Source of the DNA: Mariniphaga sp040772505
GTDB lineage: Bacteria > Bacteroidota > Bacteroidia > Bacteroidales > Prolixibacteraceae
Reading direction: 5' to 3'
Length of the DNA stretch: 64,000 nucleotides
Assembly: GCA_040772505.1 (NCBI GenBank)
Contig: JAXGYA010000004.1
Coordinates: 62,001-126,000, forward strand
Positions within the stretch are counted from its first letter, which is position 1, and each line of letters opens with the position of its first letter. A program made the position numbers and the translations under genes. Under the pieces are notes generated by a model, which ran no database searches, was not told where the DNA came from, and worked only from the letters and a program-made list of their open reading frames with translations. This document shows, piece after piece, positions 1 through 9,095 of the stretch.

Positions 1-954
1 GTACTCTTCAACTTCTTCCTTTTTTTCAGGAATGATAATTTCACCAACGAGCTCATGTTCCGGTGCAATTACCATATAGGTTGCTCCAAACAAGGTGTCG
101 GGGCGTGTGGTATATACACGCAAACTTTTGTTTAGCCCTTCAATTTGAAAATCAATTTCAGCGCCGGTTGATTTGCCAATCCAGTTTTTTTGCATGTCAA
201 TCACGCCGGCAGGCCAGTCGAGATTTTCCAAGCCACTCAACAGCCGTTCGGCATAGAGCGGAATTCTGAGCAGCCACTGCCTCAGATTTTTACGCACAAC
301 CTGATTGCCGCATTTTTCGTGTGAGCCATCGGTTAATACTTCCTCATTGGCGCAAACTGTTTTACATGAATCGCACCACCACACCCTTGCATTGCCGTAG
401 TATGCCAGCCGTTTTTCTGAAATGTATTCAGCCACGGCGTCTTCGCCGCGTGCTTTTATCTCTTCAGGAACCGGTAGCTCGGAAATAGCCCTTCCTTTTT
501 GCTGCTCTTCATCAAACCATGTGTTATACAGCTGCTTGAAAATCCATTGCGTCCATTTGAAATAGTTCGGATCAGTGGTATTAATCTCCCGGTCCCAGTC
601 ATAGCTCAGTCCAATGGCTTTTATCTGCCTTCTGAAATTGTCACAATTCTTATTTGTGATAATTGCCGGATGAGTGCCGGTTTGAATGGCAAATTGCTCC
701 GCCGGTAATCCAAAGGCATCGTAGCCCATGGGGTGAAGAACATTAAATCCTTTCATCCGCTTGTAGCGTGCAACAATATCCGTGGCAGTATATCCTTCAG
801 GATGCCCTACGTGTAGCCCTGATGCCGACGGATAGGGAAACATGTCGAGGATATAGTATTTAGGTTTGGAAAAATCATCGACGGTTCTGAATGTCTTGTT
901 TTCTTCCCAGTATTTTTGCCATCTGGCCTCTATTTTTGTAAAATTGTATTCCAT
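1..954 (-). CDS. leuS: Leucine--tRNA ligase, N-terminal part (cut by window edge)
   Basis: Charges tRNA-Leu with leucine in the cytoplasm. The minus-strand reading frame starts at the ATG at 954-952 (MEYNFTKIEARWQKYW) and stays open for 318 codons to the window edge, so the 3' two thirds are missing. The class I HIGH signature appears as HVGH within the stretch PYPSASGLHVGHPEGY near residue 45, typical of bacterial LeuRS. A Cys-containing zinc-type insertion (WWCDSCKTVCANEE) and the start of the CP1 editing domain (YTTRPDTLFGATY) follow. This is a housekeeping gene with no nearby upstream partner; a TATCTTTG box lies 30 bases upstream. The identification is firm. Confidence 0.97.
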   Translation of the reverse strand, partial: MEYNFTKIEARWQKYWEENKTFRTVDDFSKPKYYILDMFPYPSASGLHVGHPEGYTATDIVARYKRMKGFNVLHPMGYDAFGLPAEQFAIQTGTHPAIITNKNCDNFRRQIKAIGLSYDWDREINTTDPNYFKWTQWIFKQLYNTWFDEEQQKGRAISELPVPEEIKARGEDAVAEYISEKRLAYYGNARVWWCDSCKTVCANEEVLTDGSHEKCGNQVVRKNLRQWLLRIPLYAERLLSGLENLDWPAGVIDMQKNWIGKSTGAEIDFQIEGLNKSLRVYTTRPDTLFGATYMVIAPEHELVGEIIIPEKKEEVEEY

Positions 955-983
955 CTTATAGGGTAATTCTGATTTTCAAATCG

Positions 984-991
984 CAAAGATA
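984..991 (-). promoter_or_regulatory. -7 box of the leuS promoter
   Basis: The minus strand reads TATCTTTG, an exact match to the Bacteroidota primary-sigma -7 consensus TAnnTTTG, 30 bases upstream of the leuS ATG. A clear TTTG -33 box at the usual distance was not found, so this rests on one box. Confidence 0.5.
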
Positions 992-1245
992 AAAAAAATG
1001 ATTTGAGCGGCGGCTTTCAATAAAATAGCAAAAAAAAAGTGCTTTATCAAATGCTTCTTACTGAAAGTTCATCAAGTTAATGAAATTTTGTTCACAATAT
1101 TTTTTGGTTTCTACGGAAGTTGTAAATTCTTTACTTTTTGTTCTATGGGAAAAATAATAAATAGTTTTTATTATCGTTTTGTAAACATGAAGGCAAGGAA
1201 CATTTATTTTATTTATTAGCTATCAATTCGGTATTGTCTTCAAAA

Positions 1246-1272
1246 AAAGAGGGACAAAATTTGTCCCTCTTT
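1246..1272 (-). terminator. Rho-independent terminator of tpx
   Basis: A 27-base near-perfect palindrome (AAAGAGGGAC / GTCCCTCTTT with an AT loop) is followed on the minus strand by a run of seven T. It lies about 60 bases downstream of the tpx stop codon. Confidence 0.85.
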
Positions 1273-1332
1273 CCTTTTAGTCTCTTTTTCAAAAAATTTC
1301 AAAAATCCGGCATTTTCCCCGGGAGATGAAAT

Positions 1333-1836
1333 TTATTGCTTTAAAGCTTTCAAAACTTCATCATAATTGGGTTCATCAATAATCTCAGGAACCTGTTGTG
1401 TGTATTCAACCGTTCCGTTTTTATCAAGAATGATGACCACGCGGGAGTGTAAACCTGCCAAGGGACCGTCTGCCATTTCCAGTCCGTAGTTTTTTCCAAA
1501 CTCACCACTGACAAAATCGGAGAGTGTTATTACATTTTTAATGCCTTCGGCACCGCAAAACCGTTCTTGTGCAAAAGGGAGATCACGAGAAATACAAAGT
1601 ACCGTGGTATCCTTCAGATTTGCTGCTATTTTGTTGAATTGACGCACCGAAGCTGCGCAGGTACCGGTATCAAGACTTGGAAAAATGTTCAGAATGAGCC
1701 TTTTGCCTTTGAAGTCATTCAGTCCAACCCGTGATAAATCTCCTTTAACCAATGTAAAGTCTTTTGCTTTTTCACCTGTCTTGGGAAGCTCACCCACCGT
1801 TTTTACAGGATTTCCGTGTAGTGTTATTTGTGCCAT
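1333..1836 (-). CDS. tpx: Thiol peroxidase (atypical 2-Cys peroxiredoxin Tpx)
   Basis: Reduces hydrogen peroxide and lipid or alkyl hydroperoxides using thioredoxin. At 167 residues it has the normal Tpx length. The peroxidatic cysteine is Cys60 in SLDTGTCAASVRQFNK, the Tpx form of the TxxC motif. The resolving cysteine is Cys94 in ERFCGAEG, close to the Cys61/Cys95 pair of E. coli Tpx. No signal peptide is present, so it is cytoplasmic. It is transcribed divergently from the secreted S9 peptidase and ends at its own terminator, so it is monocistronic. Confidence 0.95.
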   Translation of the reverse strand: MAQITLHGNPVKTVGELPKTGEKAKDFTLVKGDLSRVGLNDFKGKRLILNIFPSLDTGTCAASVRQFNKIAANLKDTTVLCISRDLPFAQERFCGAEGIKNVITLSDFVSGEFGKNYGLEMADGPLAGLHSRVVIILDKNGTVEYTQQVPEIIDEPNYDEVLKALKQ

Positions 1837-1987
1837 ATCTTAATGTTTTAAATAGAGTTAATACTTTTTTAAACAGAAAGAGAGAGTGAAAGTTGCAGAA
1901 TTGTTCAAAAATATGTTTGTTTTATCTTATTTTTTCAAATTCATTCAAAAGCTGTTATTTTTAACATATTCTTTAAAGACCCAAAAA

Positions 1988-4069
1988 ATGAAAAAGTACT
2001 TTTTTGCTGCGCTGATAGTAATATTTTTTGCTTGTACTGTTGAAACGGAACCAACGTCTAAGAAGGGCTACGTGCCTGAGATACCAAATCTCACTTCAGA
2101 CCTGATGACTCCGGAAGTGATCTGGTCGTTTGGCCGCCTTGGCGAACCGCGGGTTTCACCCAGCGGAGAGCATGTTTTATATTCGGTAACCTATTTTAAT
2201 ATTGAAGAAAACAGACCTTACCGCGATATCTATTTGGCGCCTGTTTCAGGTGGAGAATCAAAAAACCTGACCAACTCGGCAACCAACGAGTTCAATGCAG
2301 TTTGGCGCCCCGACGGGAAGAAAATAGGATACCTCTCCCCGACTTCCGGCAGTGTACAGTTGTGGGAAATGAATCCCGACGGTAGCGGCGCAAAACAGAT
2401 TTCCGAGATTGACGGAGGGATTTCCGGCTTCAGCTATTCCCCCGATTTTTCCAAAATATATTACATTAAAAGTGTTAAGCTGGATAGGGATATTCACGAT
2501 TTGTTTCCCGATTTGCCTAAGGCAAATGCCAGACTGGAAAACGACCTCATGTACCGCCACTGGGACCAATGGCACGATTATACATATCAGCATATTTTTA
2601 TTGCAGATTATGAGGATGGAAAAGTGGGAGAAGGGATTGACATTATGGAAGGGGAGCGTTTTGATTCACCCATGAAGCCTTTTGGCGGGACAGAGCAGAT
2701 TGCCTGGAGTCGCGATGGAAAAATTTTGGCATACACCTGCAAAAAGAAAGTTGGGAAAGAGTATTCACTTTCAACCAATTCGGATATTTATTTTTATGAC
2801 ATTTCAACCGGTAAAACCACTAATTTCACGGAAGGAATGATGGGTTACGACCAGAATCCCGTTTTTTCACCCGACGGGAAATATCTTGCATGGGAAAGTA
2901 TGGAGCGCGATGGATATGAGTCGGATAATACACGATTGTTTGTTGCAAATATTGAAACCGGAGAAAAGAAAGATTACACCGCAAACTTTGATCAGGATGC
3001 TCATAATCTGTGCTGGAACAATGAAAGCAATGCAATTTACTTCATCAGTGACATTCACGCTACTGATGAAATTTTCAAGTTGAATCTTGCCAGAGAATCT
3101 ATTGAGCGAATTACAGAGGGGGTTCACAATTACCTGACAATTGAGCCGGCAGGTTCAAAGCTGGTTGCTCAAAAGGTGTCTATGTCGCAACCTGCAGAGC
3201 TGTATCTGGTGGAGCCGGAAACCGGAACTGACCAGCCGCTGACTTCGGTAAACAAAGGCATTCTCGACCAACTCACCATGGGGAAAGTGGAAGAGCGCTG
3301 GCTGGAAACAACAGACGGAAAGCAGATGCATACCTGGGTGATTTATCCTCCCCATTTTGATCCGGCAAAAAAATATCCCGCACTGCTTTACTGTCAGGGC
3401 GGCCCGCAGGGAACCGTCAGCCAGTTCTGGTCATACCGCTGGAATTTTCAGATGATGGTTGCCAACGGATACATTGTTGTAGCACCTAATCGCCGCGGTT
3501 TGCCGGGATTTGGACAAGAGTGGAATGAACAGATATCGAAAGATTATGGCGGACAAAACATTAAAGATTACCTTACAGCCATTGATGAAGTGGCAAAAGA
3601 ACCGTTTGTTGACGAAACCCGGTTGGGAGCTGTTGGTGCCAGTTATGGTGGGTTTTCTGTTTTCTTTCTGGCTGGCAATCACGATGGCCGTTTTAAGGCT
3701 TTCATTTCACACGATGGGATGTTCAACTTTGAACATCAATACCTCACAACTGAAGAGATGTGGTTTGTGAACTGGGACATTGGCGGCCCTTTCTGGGAGA
3801 GAGACAATGCGGCGGCGCAACGTTCCTACACGTTTTCGCCACATAAGTTTGTGCAAAACTGGGATACTCCTATTTTAGTTATTCACGGAGAAAAGGATTT
3901 TCGTGTTCCGCCCGACCAGGGAATGGCGGCTTTTAATGCGGCTGTTTTGAAAGATATACCGGCGCAGTTTCTATACTTTCCAGAAGAAAATCATTGGGTG
4001 TTGCAAGCCCAAAACGGTATTTTATGGCAGCGGGTGTTTTTTAACTGGCTGGATAAGTGGTTAAAGTAA
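1988..4069 (+). CDS. S9-family (prolyl oligopeptidase-type) serine peptidase, lipoprotein
   Basis: Probably cleaves peptides in the cell envelope. The frame is open from 1886, but the ATG at 1988 is preferred because it gives a lipoprotein signal peptide (MKKYFFAALIVIFFAC with the acylated Cys next); the upstream extension has no such logic. The product is 693 residues. The N-terminal half has WD40/TolB-like propeller repeats (VSPSGEHVLYS, WRPDGKKIGYLS, FSPDGKYLAWES). The C-terminal alpha/beta hydrolase carries Ser552 in GASYGG, Asp637 in HGEKDFRVP and His669 in EENHW. Members of the family are DPP-like or acylaminoacyl peptidases; exact specificity cannot be read from the sequence. It stands alone between tpx and the oxidoreductase. 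Confidence 0.9.
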   Translation: MKKYFFAALIVIFFACTVETEPTSKKGYVPEIPNLTSDLMTPEVIWSFGRLGEPRVSPSGEHVLYSVTYFNIEENRPYRDIYLAPVSGGESKNLTNSATNEFNAVWRPDGKKIGYLSPTSGSVQLWEMNPDGSGAKQISEIDGGISGFSYSPDFSKIYYIKSVKLDRDIHDLFPDLPKANARLENDLMYRHWDQWHDYTYQHIFIADYEDGKVGEGIDIMEGERFDSPMKPFGGTEQIAWSRDGKILAYTCKKKVGKEYSLSTNSDIYFYDISTGKTTNFTEGMMGYDQNPVFSPDGKYLAWESMERDGYESDNTRLFVANIETGEKKDYTANFDQDAHNLCWNNESNAIYFISDIHATDEIFKLNLARESIERITEGVHNYLTIEPAGSKLVAQKVSMSQPAELYLVEPETGTDQPLTSVNKGILDQLTMGKVEERWLETTDGKQMHTWVIYPPHFDPAKKYPALLYCQGGPQGTVSQFWSYRWNFQMMVANGYIVVAPNRRGLPGFGQEWNEQISKDYGGQNIKDYLTAIDEVAKEPFVDETRLGAVGASYGGFSVFFLAGNHDGRFKAFISHDGMFNFEHQYLTTEEMWFVNWDIGGPFWERDNAAAQRSYTFSPHKFVQNWDTPILVIHGEKDFRVPPDQGMAAFNAAVLKDIPAQFLYFPEENHWVLQAQNGILWQRVFFNWLDKWLK

Positions 4070-4077
4070 AAGTTTAC

Positions 4078-4170
4078 TCACCGCAGAGAAAATGAAGACC
4101 CTATGTGTCCTAATCTGCCTATGTGGTATAAGAAGAATTCACCACGGAGAACACAGAGAAGCACAGAGAG
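4078..4170. repeat. Degenerate interspersed palindromic element (ACGGAGAACACAGAG type)
   Basis: The segment 4141-4170 (ACCACGGAGAACACAGAGAA, then GCACAGAGAG) has the composition of a short repeat I remember as scattered through intergenic regions of many bacterial genomes. The segment 4101-4127 is a diverged inverted copy of it, and a related piece (CACCGCAGAGAA) starts near 4080. It lies between two genes on the same strand. Its function is unknown. Confidence 0.45.
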
Positions 4171-4210
4171 GAATCTACTCTCTTTTGATATTGTCATTCT
4201 TCCAAATAGG

Positions 4211-4240
4211 TTGTTCATTCTTCTCAAATCGCTATTTTTG
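4211..4240 (+). promoter_or_regulatory. Promoter of the oxidoreductase-malQ pair
   Basis: TTG at 4211-4213, a 19-base spacer and TATTTTTG at 4233-4240 match the Bacteroidota promoter (TTTG, 19-21 bases, TAnnTTTG). The ATG of the first gene is 25 bases downstream of the -7 box. Confidence 0.7.
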
Positions 4241-4264
4241 AGCAAATTTTGAAAAATTAGTTAA

Positions 4265-5368
4265 ATGCAAAACATACACATTGGTTTTCTTGGTGCAGGT
4301 GGAATTGCACGCGCTCATGCCTACGCCCTTCAGTCGTTAAAGTTTTATTACAGTAAAGTTCCGCAGATTCATTTTGAGTCGGTGGCTTCTGCACGAAAAG
4401 AGAGCAGGGAAAATTTTGCCGAAAATTACGGATTTTCAGTTGCTCAGCCGGCGGAAGAATTTTTCCGGAACGAAAAAATCGATTCTGTTTTTATTTTAGG
4501 ACCGAACCATGTGCATTTTAAACATCTGGAGCAGGCACTGGGGATGCCCGGTGTAAAGAGAATCTATTTGGAAAAACCGGTTTGTGCTTCACTTCAGGAA
4601 GAGGAGAAGATGAAGGATTTTACAGAAAGAGACGGTGAAATTAAAATTCAGGTTGGGTTTCAGTACCTGCAAACCTCTTCGGTTCGCGAAGCTTTGCAGT
4701 TTTGGAAAAGCGGTAAACTGGGGAAACCTGTTCATTTTGATTTGAAATATTATCACGGGGATTATTTGCAGGCGGGATACCGCGAGAAACGTGTTACGCG
4801 CCTGACACCTGCTCCGGATGGCGGGGCAATGGCAGATTTAGGTTCGCACGGCATCAGCCTGCTGATGGCTTTTTTGGGTGAAAACCTGCAAATTACCGGC
4901 GCTTTGCAGTCTGGCGATTTTCCGGATGTGCCGTCAGGTTCCGACCTTTTCAGTTCGCTTTCCCTTTTTGACCCGGATACCGGAGCTGTCGGAAATCTTT
5001 CTGCCAGCAGAGTCAGTTCAGGTTCCGGTGATTTGGTTCATTTGGAACTGTACGCAGAAAATGGCGCCTTACGCTACTCATCAACAAATTCAGAATATTT
5101 TGAGTATTATATTGAAGGCTCTGGTAAATGGGTGAAACAGATAATAGGAAGCAACTATAATCCTGTGAGCAGTTTCCCTTCGGGCCACGTTCCCCCGGGA
5201 TGGCTGCGCTCATTGGTGCACGCTCATTATCTTTTTCTCACCGGCGACGACAAGCTCGCATTTGTTCCCGATTTAAAACATGGGCTGGCTGTTCAGCGTA
5301 TAGTTCGCCAAACGGCTGAGCATCTGTCTGTTTTTCGTAAAAACTTTCGAAATGGCAGTGCGAAATAG
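4265..5368 (+). CDS. Gfo/Idh/MocA-family NAD(P)-dependent oxidoreductase
   Basis: Predicted sugar or inositol dehydrogenase-type enzyme, cytoplasmic, 367 residues. The N-terminal Rossmann fold shows the dinucleotide motif GFLGAGGIARAHA (residues 8-20), and the catalytic EKP motif is seen in RIYLEKPVCAS. The C-terminal alpha/beta domain starts after about residue 130; GGGAMADLGSHG-like sequence (DGGAMADLGSHGI) matches the family's substrate-site GG..xDxGxH signature. The 3' end overlaps malQ by 17 bases, so the two are probably translationally coupled and may act on the same carbohydrate pool. The substrate cannot be inferred from sequence alone. Confidence 0.88.
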   Translation: MQNIHIGFLGAGGIARAHAYALQSLKFYYSKVPQIHFESVASARKESRENFAENYGFSVAQPAEEFFRNEKIDSVFILGPNHVHFKHLEQALGMPGVKRIYLEKPVCASLQEEEKMKDFTERDGEIKIQVGFQYLQTSSVREALQFWKSGKLGKPVHFDLKYYHGDYLQAGYREKRVTRLTPAPDGGAMADLGSHGISLLMAFLGENLQITGALQSGDFPDVPSGSDLFSSLSLFDPDTGAVGNLSASRVSSGSGDLVHLELYAENGALRYSSTNSEYFEYYIEGSGKWVKQIIGSNYNPVSSFPSGHVPPGWLRSLVHAHYLFLTGDDKLAFVPDLKHGLAVQRIVRQTAEHLSVFRKNFRNGSAK

Positions 5369-6854
5369 CGGCTTGCTGCTGCATATCTCCTCACTTCCCG
5401 GAGATGAGGGAATCGGAACAATGGGAAAAGAGGCGTTTCACTTTGTCGATTTTCTTCAGGAAACCGGACAAACGTTGTGGCAAATCTTACCCATCGGACC
5501 GACAGGTTTTGGCAATTCACCCTATATGTGCTATTCCGCTTTCGCCGGAAATCCTCTGCTTATTGACCTGAAACTGCTTGTTGATGACAACTTTTTAACG
5601 GAAAATGATTTTCCGGGAATTACAAAGTTTCCGGCACGGCGTATCGATTTTCAAAAGGTTATTCCATGGAAATTTACCATTTTGAGGAAAGCTTTTGAAA
5701 AATTCCGCTTAGAAATTCCGGAGAAAATTAAAGGTGAATATGCACAATTCTTAAAAGAACACACCTGGTGGCTTAAGGATTTTGCCCTGTTTATGGCACT
5801 AAAACAGCATTTTGGCGGTCAGCAGTGGAGCGACTGGGAACCTGATTTAAAATTCAGAAAAAAAAGAATTTTGAATGAATTTACGAAGCTTTTGTCTGAT
5901 GAAATTGACTTTCAGAAGTTTGTTCAGTTTGTTTTTTTCAGGCAATGGTTTGGTTTGAAGGAATATGCAAACGCAAAGGGAATTAAGATTTTTGGCGATA
6001 TGCCGTTGTATGTTTCCGGCGACAGCACTGATGTCTGGACCAATGCTTCAATTTTCAATCTGGATGAAAACCTGAAACCTGTGGAGGTGGGCGGTGTTCC
6101 ACCCGATTATTTCAGTGAAACAGGTCAATTGTGGGGGAATCCGGTGTTTAACTGGGAGATGCTGGAACAGCGTAAATTTGACTGGTGGCTGGCACGGCTG
6201 CATTTTAACATCAACCTGTTTGATATTGTACGGATTGACCATTTTCGCGGATTGGAGTCGTTCTGGTCGGTGCCGGCTGGTGAAAAAACTGCAATAAATG
6301 GTACATGGCGTCCGGCAAAAGGATTCCGGATGTTGGCGGAATTTAAACATCAGGTTGGTCATTTACCCTTAGCTGCGGAAGATTTAGGCGTAATTACCCC
6401 GGAGGTTGAACAGTTGCGCGATGAATTTGAATTGCCGGGCATGAAAGTCTTGCAGTTTGCCTTTAGCAGTGACGCACAGAACGAGCACCTGCCGCACAAC
6501 TATCTGCCAAAGTTTATTGCTTATACCGGCACCCACGACAACGACACTTTTTTGGGCTGGATGTGTTCCCTTAAAGGGCGTGAGCGAAAAATGGTCTCCC
6601 GCTATTTGGGGCGACCGGGAAAACGTGCATTGAAAAAAGGGATCGAACAGATTTGGGCATCTTCAGCCGGAAGCGCCGTAATACCTATGCAGGATGTGTT
6701 GCAATTAGGTGCCAAAGCGCGGCTAAATATTCCCGGCGTTGCCAATGGAAATTGGGAGTGGCGCTTTACATGGAGACAGTTAAAAGCCAGACACCGGAGG
6801 TTTTTGGCAAAAATTACCCGGAAATACAACCGGCAGAAGTCAGCAATAGAGTAA
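5352..6854 (+). CDS. malQ: 4-alpha-glucanotransferase (amylomaltase, GH77)
   Basis: Transfers alpha-1,4-glucan segments between maltodextrins in the cytoplasm, for maltose and glycogen breakdown. At 500 residues it equals the compact Thermus-type amylomaltases. The predicted triad is Asp296 (VRIDHFR, nucleophile), Glu343 (AAEDLG, acid/base) and Asp396 (TGTHDND). The N-terminal SLPGDEGIGTMG and QILPIGPTGFGNSPY motifs are typical of the family. The ATG lies inside the end of the upstream oxidoreductase gene. Its last 15 bases overlap the convergent hydrolase gene. Together with the GT3 glycogen synthase at 15.8 kb it suggests glycogen as a storage polymer. Confidence 0.96.
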   Translation: MAVRNSGLLLHISSLPGDEGIGTMGKEAFHFVDFLQETGQTLWQILPIGPTGFGNSPYMCYSAFAGNPLLIDLKLLVDDNFLTENDFPGITKFPARRIDFQKVIPWKFTILRKAFEKFRLEIPEKIKGEYAQFLKEHTWWLKDFALFMALKQHFGGQQWSDWEPDLKFRKKRILNEFTKLLSDEIDFQKFVQFVFFRQWFGLKEYANAKGIKIFGDMPLYVSGDSTDVWTNASIFNLDENLKPVEVGGVPPDYFSETGQLWGNPVFNWEMLEQRKFDWWLARLHFNINLFDIVRIDHFRGLESFWSVPAGEKTAINGTWRPAKGFRMLAEFKHQVGHLPLAAEDLGVITPEVEQLRDEFELPGMKVLQFAFSSDAQNEHLPHNYLPKFIAYTGTHDNDTFLGWMCSLKGRERKMVSRYLGRPGKRALKKGIEQIWASSAGSAVIPMQDVLQLGAKARLNIPGVANGNWEWRFTWRQLKARHRRFLAKITRKYNRQKSAIE

Positions 6855-7643
6855 AACAGCTTTCGTAAATTCCTTGGGTTTTTCTGCATGCAACCAGTGT
6901 CCTGCCCCGGGGATGTCCACAATATTGGCGTCGGGGTAAATCTCTTTAACTAATGGAACTGATTCATCCGTAATGTAGTTGGATTCCAATCCGCGGATGA
7001 AAATAACCGGATACACGGTGATGGGCATTCTTGCGGCAAACCACCGCCGGTTCACCCCGGCTACAATATCATTCAGATGAACATACAGAGCATCCACATT
7101 TACACGCCATTTGTATTTTCTCGTATTTTTATCGAAAGCTACACTTTTGAGCAAAAAATGGCGAATACGCTCGTCACCGATGTGTTCAGCCAGAAACTCA
7201 TCCACATCGCTACGCTCTTTTATCCGGTCAAAATTCAGCTCCTGCATTGTTGACAGGATATTTCTGTGTAGATAAAACTGGCTATTTTCAGCCACTAATG
7301 TATAGTCTATCGGAGCGATGTCGGCAATGACCAGTTTTTCAATTTTTTCGGGATAATCGGCTGCAAACCACATGGCGGTTTTTCCTCCCATGCTGTGTCC
7401 CAGCAGGGTGGCTTTTTCTATGCGGTGAAATTCAAAAAACTCAGCGATGTCGTTTTTCATTGCCTCGTAGGTGTGCTCGGCTGCAAAAGGCGAGCGTCCG
7501 TGATTTCGCAGATCAACCATGTAAACGGTATGGTCTTCTGCCAGCCGCTTGCCTATGCTGCGCCAGTTGTCTGATGAACCGTAAAGCCCGTGAAGAATAA
7601 TAACAACCGGACCTTCACCCTCTTTTCTGTAATAAAGTTTCAT
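6840..7643 (-). CDS. Alpha/beta hydrolase, YbfF-like esterase
   Basis: Predicted cytoplasmic carboxylesterase or thioesterase of unknown substrate, 267 residues. The oxyanion-side motif HGLYGSSDNW is near residue 19, the nucleophile is Ser84 in LLGHSMGG, and the catalytic His is His249 in PGAGHWLHAEKP. The HGL-G-S-DNW pattern is characteristic of YbfF-type esterases. The ATG at 7643 is two bases after the pdxJ stop codon; an earlier TTG at 7658 is less likely. The gene follows pdxJ in one transcript and its end overlaps malQ by 15 bases tail to tail. Confidence 0.88.
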   Translation of the reverse strand: MKLYYRKEGEGPVVIILHGLYGSSDNWRSIGKRLAEDHTVYMVDLRNHGRSPFAAEHTYEAMKNDIAEFFEFHRIEKATLLGHSMGGKTAMWFAADYPEKIEKLVIADIAPIDYTLVAENSQFYLHRNILSTMQELNFDRIKERSDVDEFLAEHIGDERIRHFLLKSVAFDKNTRKYKWRVNVDALYVHLNDIVAGVNRRWFAARMPITVYPVIFIRGLESNYITDESVPLVKEIYPDANIVDIPGAGHWLHAEKPKEFTKAVLLYC

Positions 7644-7645
7644 AA

Positions 7646-8359
7646 CTATTTTAAGCAATCAAGATATTTATGAATAGTAGTCTCCAATCCTAAATAAAGC
7701 GCTTCAGAGATGAGCGCATGCCCTATTGACACCTCCTTCAGCTCCGGGATACTCTCATGAAGATAGCGAAGATTCTCCAGGCTCAGGTCATGTCCGGCAT
7801 TCACATCAAGTCCGATCTTATCGGCAAATTTTGCAGCCTTGATGAATGGAGCTATTGCTTTCTCGCGGTTTTTCGGATAGAGGCTTGCATAAGTTTCAGT
7901 GTATAATTCAATCCGGTCAGCGCCTGCTTTGGCTGCTCCTTCTATTGCTTTCAGGTCGGGGTCAACAAATACAGAAGTACGGATTCCGTTTTCTTTCAGT
8001 CTGGATATCACCTCTTTCAGTAATGATAAATTTTTATGGGTATCCCACCCATGGTCGCTTGTGAGCTGATGATGCGTATCGGGAACCAGAGTAACCTGAT
8101 CGGCTTTCACCTCGATGACCATTTTCAGGAAATCTTCGCTGGGATAACCCTCAATGTTAAATTCAGTAGTTATCAGAGGTTTTAGCGCATAAACATCTTT
8201 ACGTGTAATGTGCCGTTCGTCGGGGCGAGGGTGTACTGTAATTCCCTGTGCGCCAAATTTCTGGCAGTTTATTGCTGCCTCTTCAACATTAGGTATATTC
8301 CCGCCGCGGGAATTTCTCAGTGTTGCAATTTTATTTATATTTACACTTAGTCTTGTCAT
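7646..8359 (-). CDS. pdxJ: Pyridoxine 5'-phosphate synthase
   Basis: Condenses 1-deoxy-D-xylulose 5-phosphate with 3-amino-2-oxopropyl phosphate to pyridoxine 5'-phosphate, the last ring-forming step of DXP-dependent vitamin B6 synthesis. The 237-residue product has the usual length and starts MTRLSVNINKIATLRNSRGG, with ITVHPRPDERHI (active-site His/Arg) and the C-terminal VNAGHDLSLENL and SIGHALISEA motifs. It is divergent from the CBS-nadK genes, an arrangement I know from other Bacteroidales, and lies two bases upstream of the esterase gene. Confidence 0.97.
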   Translation of the reverse strand: MTRLSVNINKIATLRNSRGGNIPNVEEAAINCQKFGAQGITVHPRPDERHITRKDVYALKPLITTEFNIEGYPSEDFLKMVIEVKADQVTLVPDTHHQLTSDHGWDTHKNLSLLKEVISRLKENGIRTSVFVDPDLKAIEGAAKAGADRIELYTETYASLYPKNREKAIAPFIKAAKFADKIGLDVNAGHDLSLENLRYLHESIPELKEVSIGHALISEALYLGLETTIHKYLDCLK

Positions 8360-8379
8360 TATTTTTTACGTGAAGTTAC

Positions 8380-8387
8380 TATTTTTG
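8380..8387 (+). promoter_or_regulatory. -7 box of the CBS-nadK promoter
   Basis: TATTTTTG on the plus strand matches TAnnTTTG, 31 bases before the TTG start at 8419. A TTG at 8353-8355 is 24 bases upstream, slightly too far for an ideal -33 box. Confidence 0.45.
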
Positions 8388-8405
8388 CATATTTAAACAT
8401 AAAAA

Positions 8406-8413
8406 CAAAAATA
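8406..8413 (-). promoter_or_regulatory. -7 box of the pdxJ promoter
   Basis: The minus strand reads TATTTTTG, matching TAnnTTTG, 46 bases upstream of the pdxJ ATG. No clear -33 box at the standard spacing. Confidence 0.4.
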
Positions 8414-8418
8414 AGCAA

Positions 8419-9084
8419 TTGTTAGCAAACAATCTGATATCAGGGGTAATTCCTGCCTTAAAAACGGAGGATAAAGGTAAAAAGGCATTGAGTCTTATGG
8501 ACCTTCACAAGGTTTATCATCTTCCGGTGGTGGATGGCAATAAATATCTCGGAATGATTTCCGATAAACTTATTATTGATTTAGGTGCTGAAAATAAGCC
8601 AATTGGGGTTATGTCGGATAAGTTTATTACCGTTCATGTGCAAGCTGAACAGCACATTTTTGAAGTGGCAATTTTAATGTACAGGTTAAAATTAAGTGTA
8701 ATTGCTGTGCTGGACTCAGAGCATAAATATATTGGAGGAATCACATTATATGACCTGTCAAGAAGATTTGCCCGCTATTTTTCACTTCAGGAAGTGGGAG
8801 GCGTTATTGTTTTGGAAGTGAATGTTGCAGATTATTCTTTGACTGAAATCAGTAGAATTGTTGAAAGCAACGACACTAAAATTCTCAGTTTTTTCCTGAA
8901 CCCTCAACCCGGGGGAAACACATTGGAGCTGATACTGAAACTGGACCGGGAAGATCTTTCGCCGGTAATTCAGACATTTATGAGGTATAATTATAATGTT
9001 AAAGCCATTTACTTAGGCCACTCCATGTTGAATGACCTTTATAAGGACAGGTATGATCAATTTGTGAAATATATGAACATCTAA
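8419..9084 (+). CDS. CBS-domain protein
   Basis: A 221-residue cytoplasmic protein with two CBS motifs in the first 120 residues (LMDLHKVYHLPVVDGNKYLG and MYRLKLSVIAVLDSEHKYIG). Such pairs bind adenine nucleotides and act as sensors; the C-terminal 90 residues look like an ACT-like regulatory fold, though this is only a guess from the pattern. The start is TTG: no ATG is available in frame, and the resulting N-terminus MLANNLISGVIPAL agrees with relatives I remember as beginning MLAKDLIS. It lies 11 bases upstream of nadK, a conserved pairing in this phylum. No enzymatic function is evident. Confidence 0.8.
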   Translation: MLANNLISGVIPALKTEDKGKKALSLMDLHKVYHLPVVDGNKYLGMISDKLIIDLGAENKPIGVMSDKFITVHVQAEQHIFEVAILMYRLKLSVIAVLDSEHKYIGGITLYDLSRRFARYFSLQEVGGVIVLEVNVADYSLTEISRIVESNDTKILSFFLNPQPGGNTLELILKLDREDLSPVIQTFMRYNYNVKAIYLGHSMLNDLYKDRYDQFVKYMNI

Positions 9085-9095
9085 ACGAATTATAC

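Larger units (their letters stand above)
955..1332. other. Intergenic region between leuS and tpx
   Basis: No convincing ORF is seen. It holds the leuS -7 box at 984-991, about 250 bases of AT-rich sequence without recognisable signals, and the tpx terminator hairpin at 1246-1272. Confidence 0.6.
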
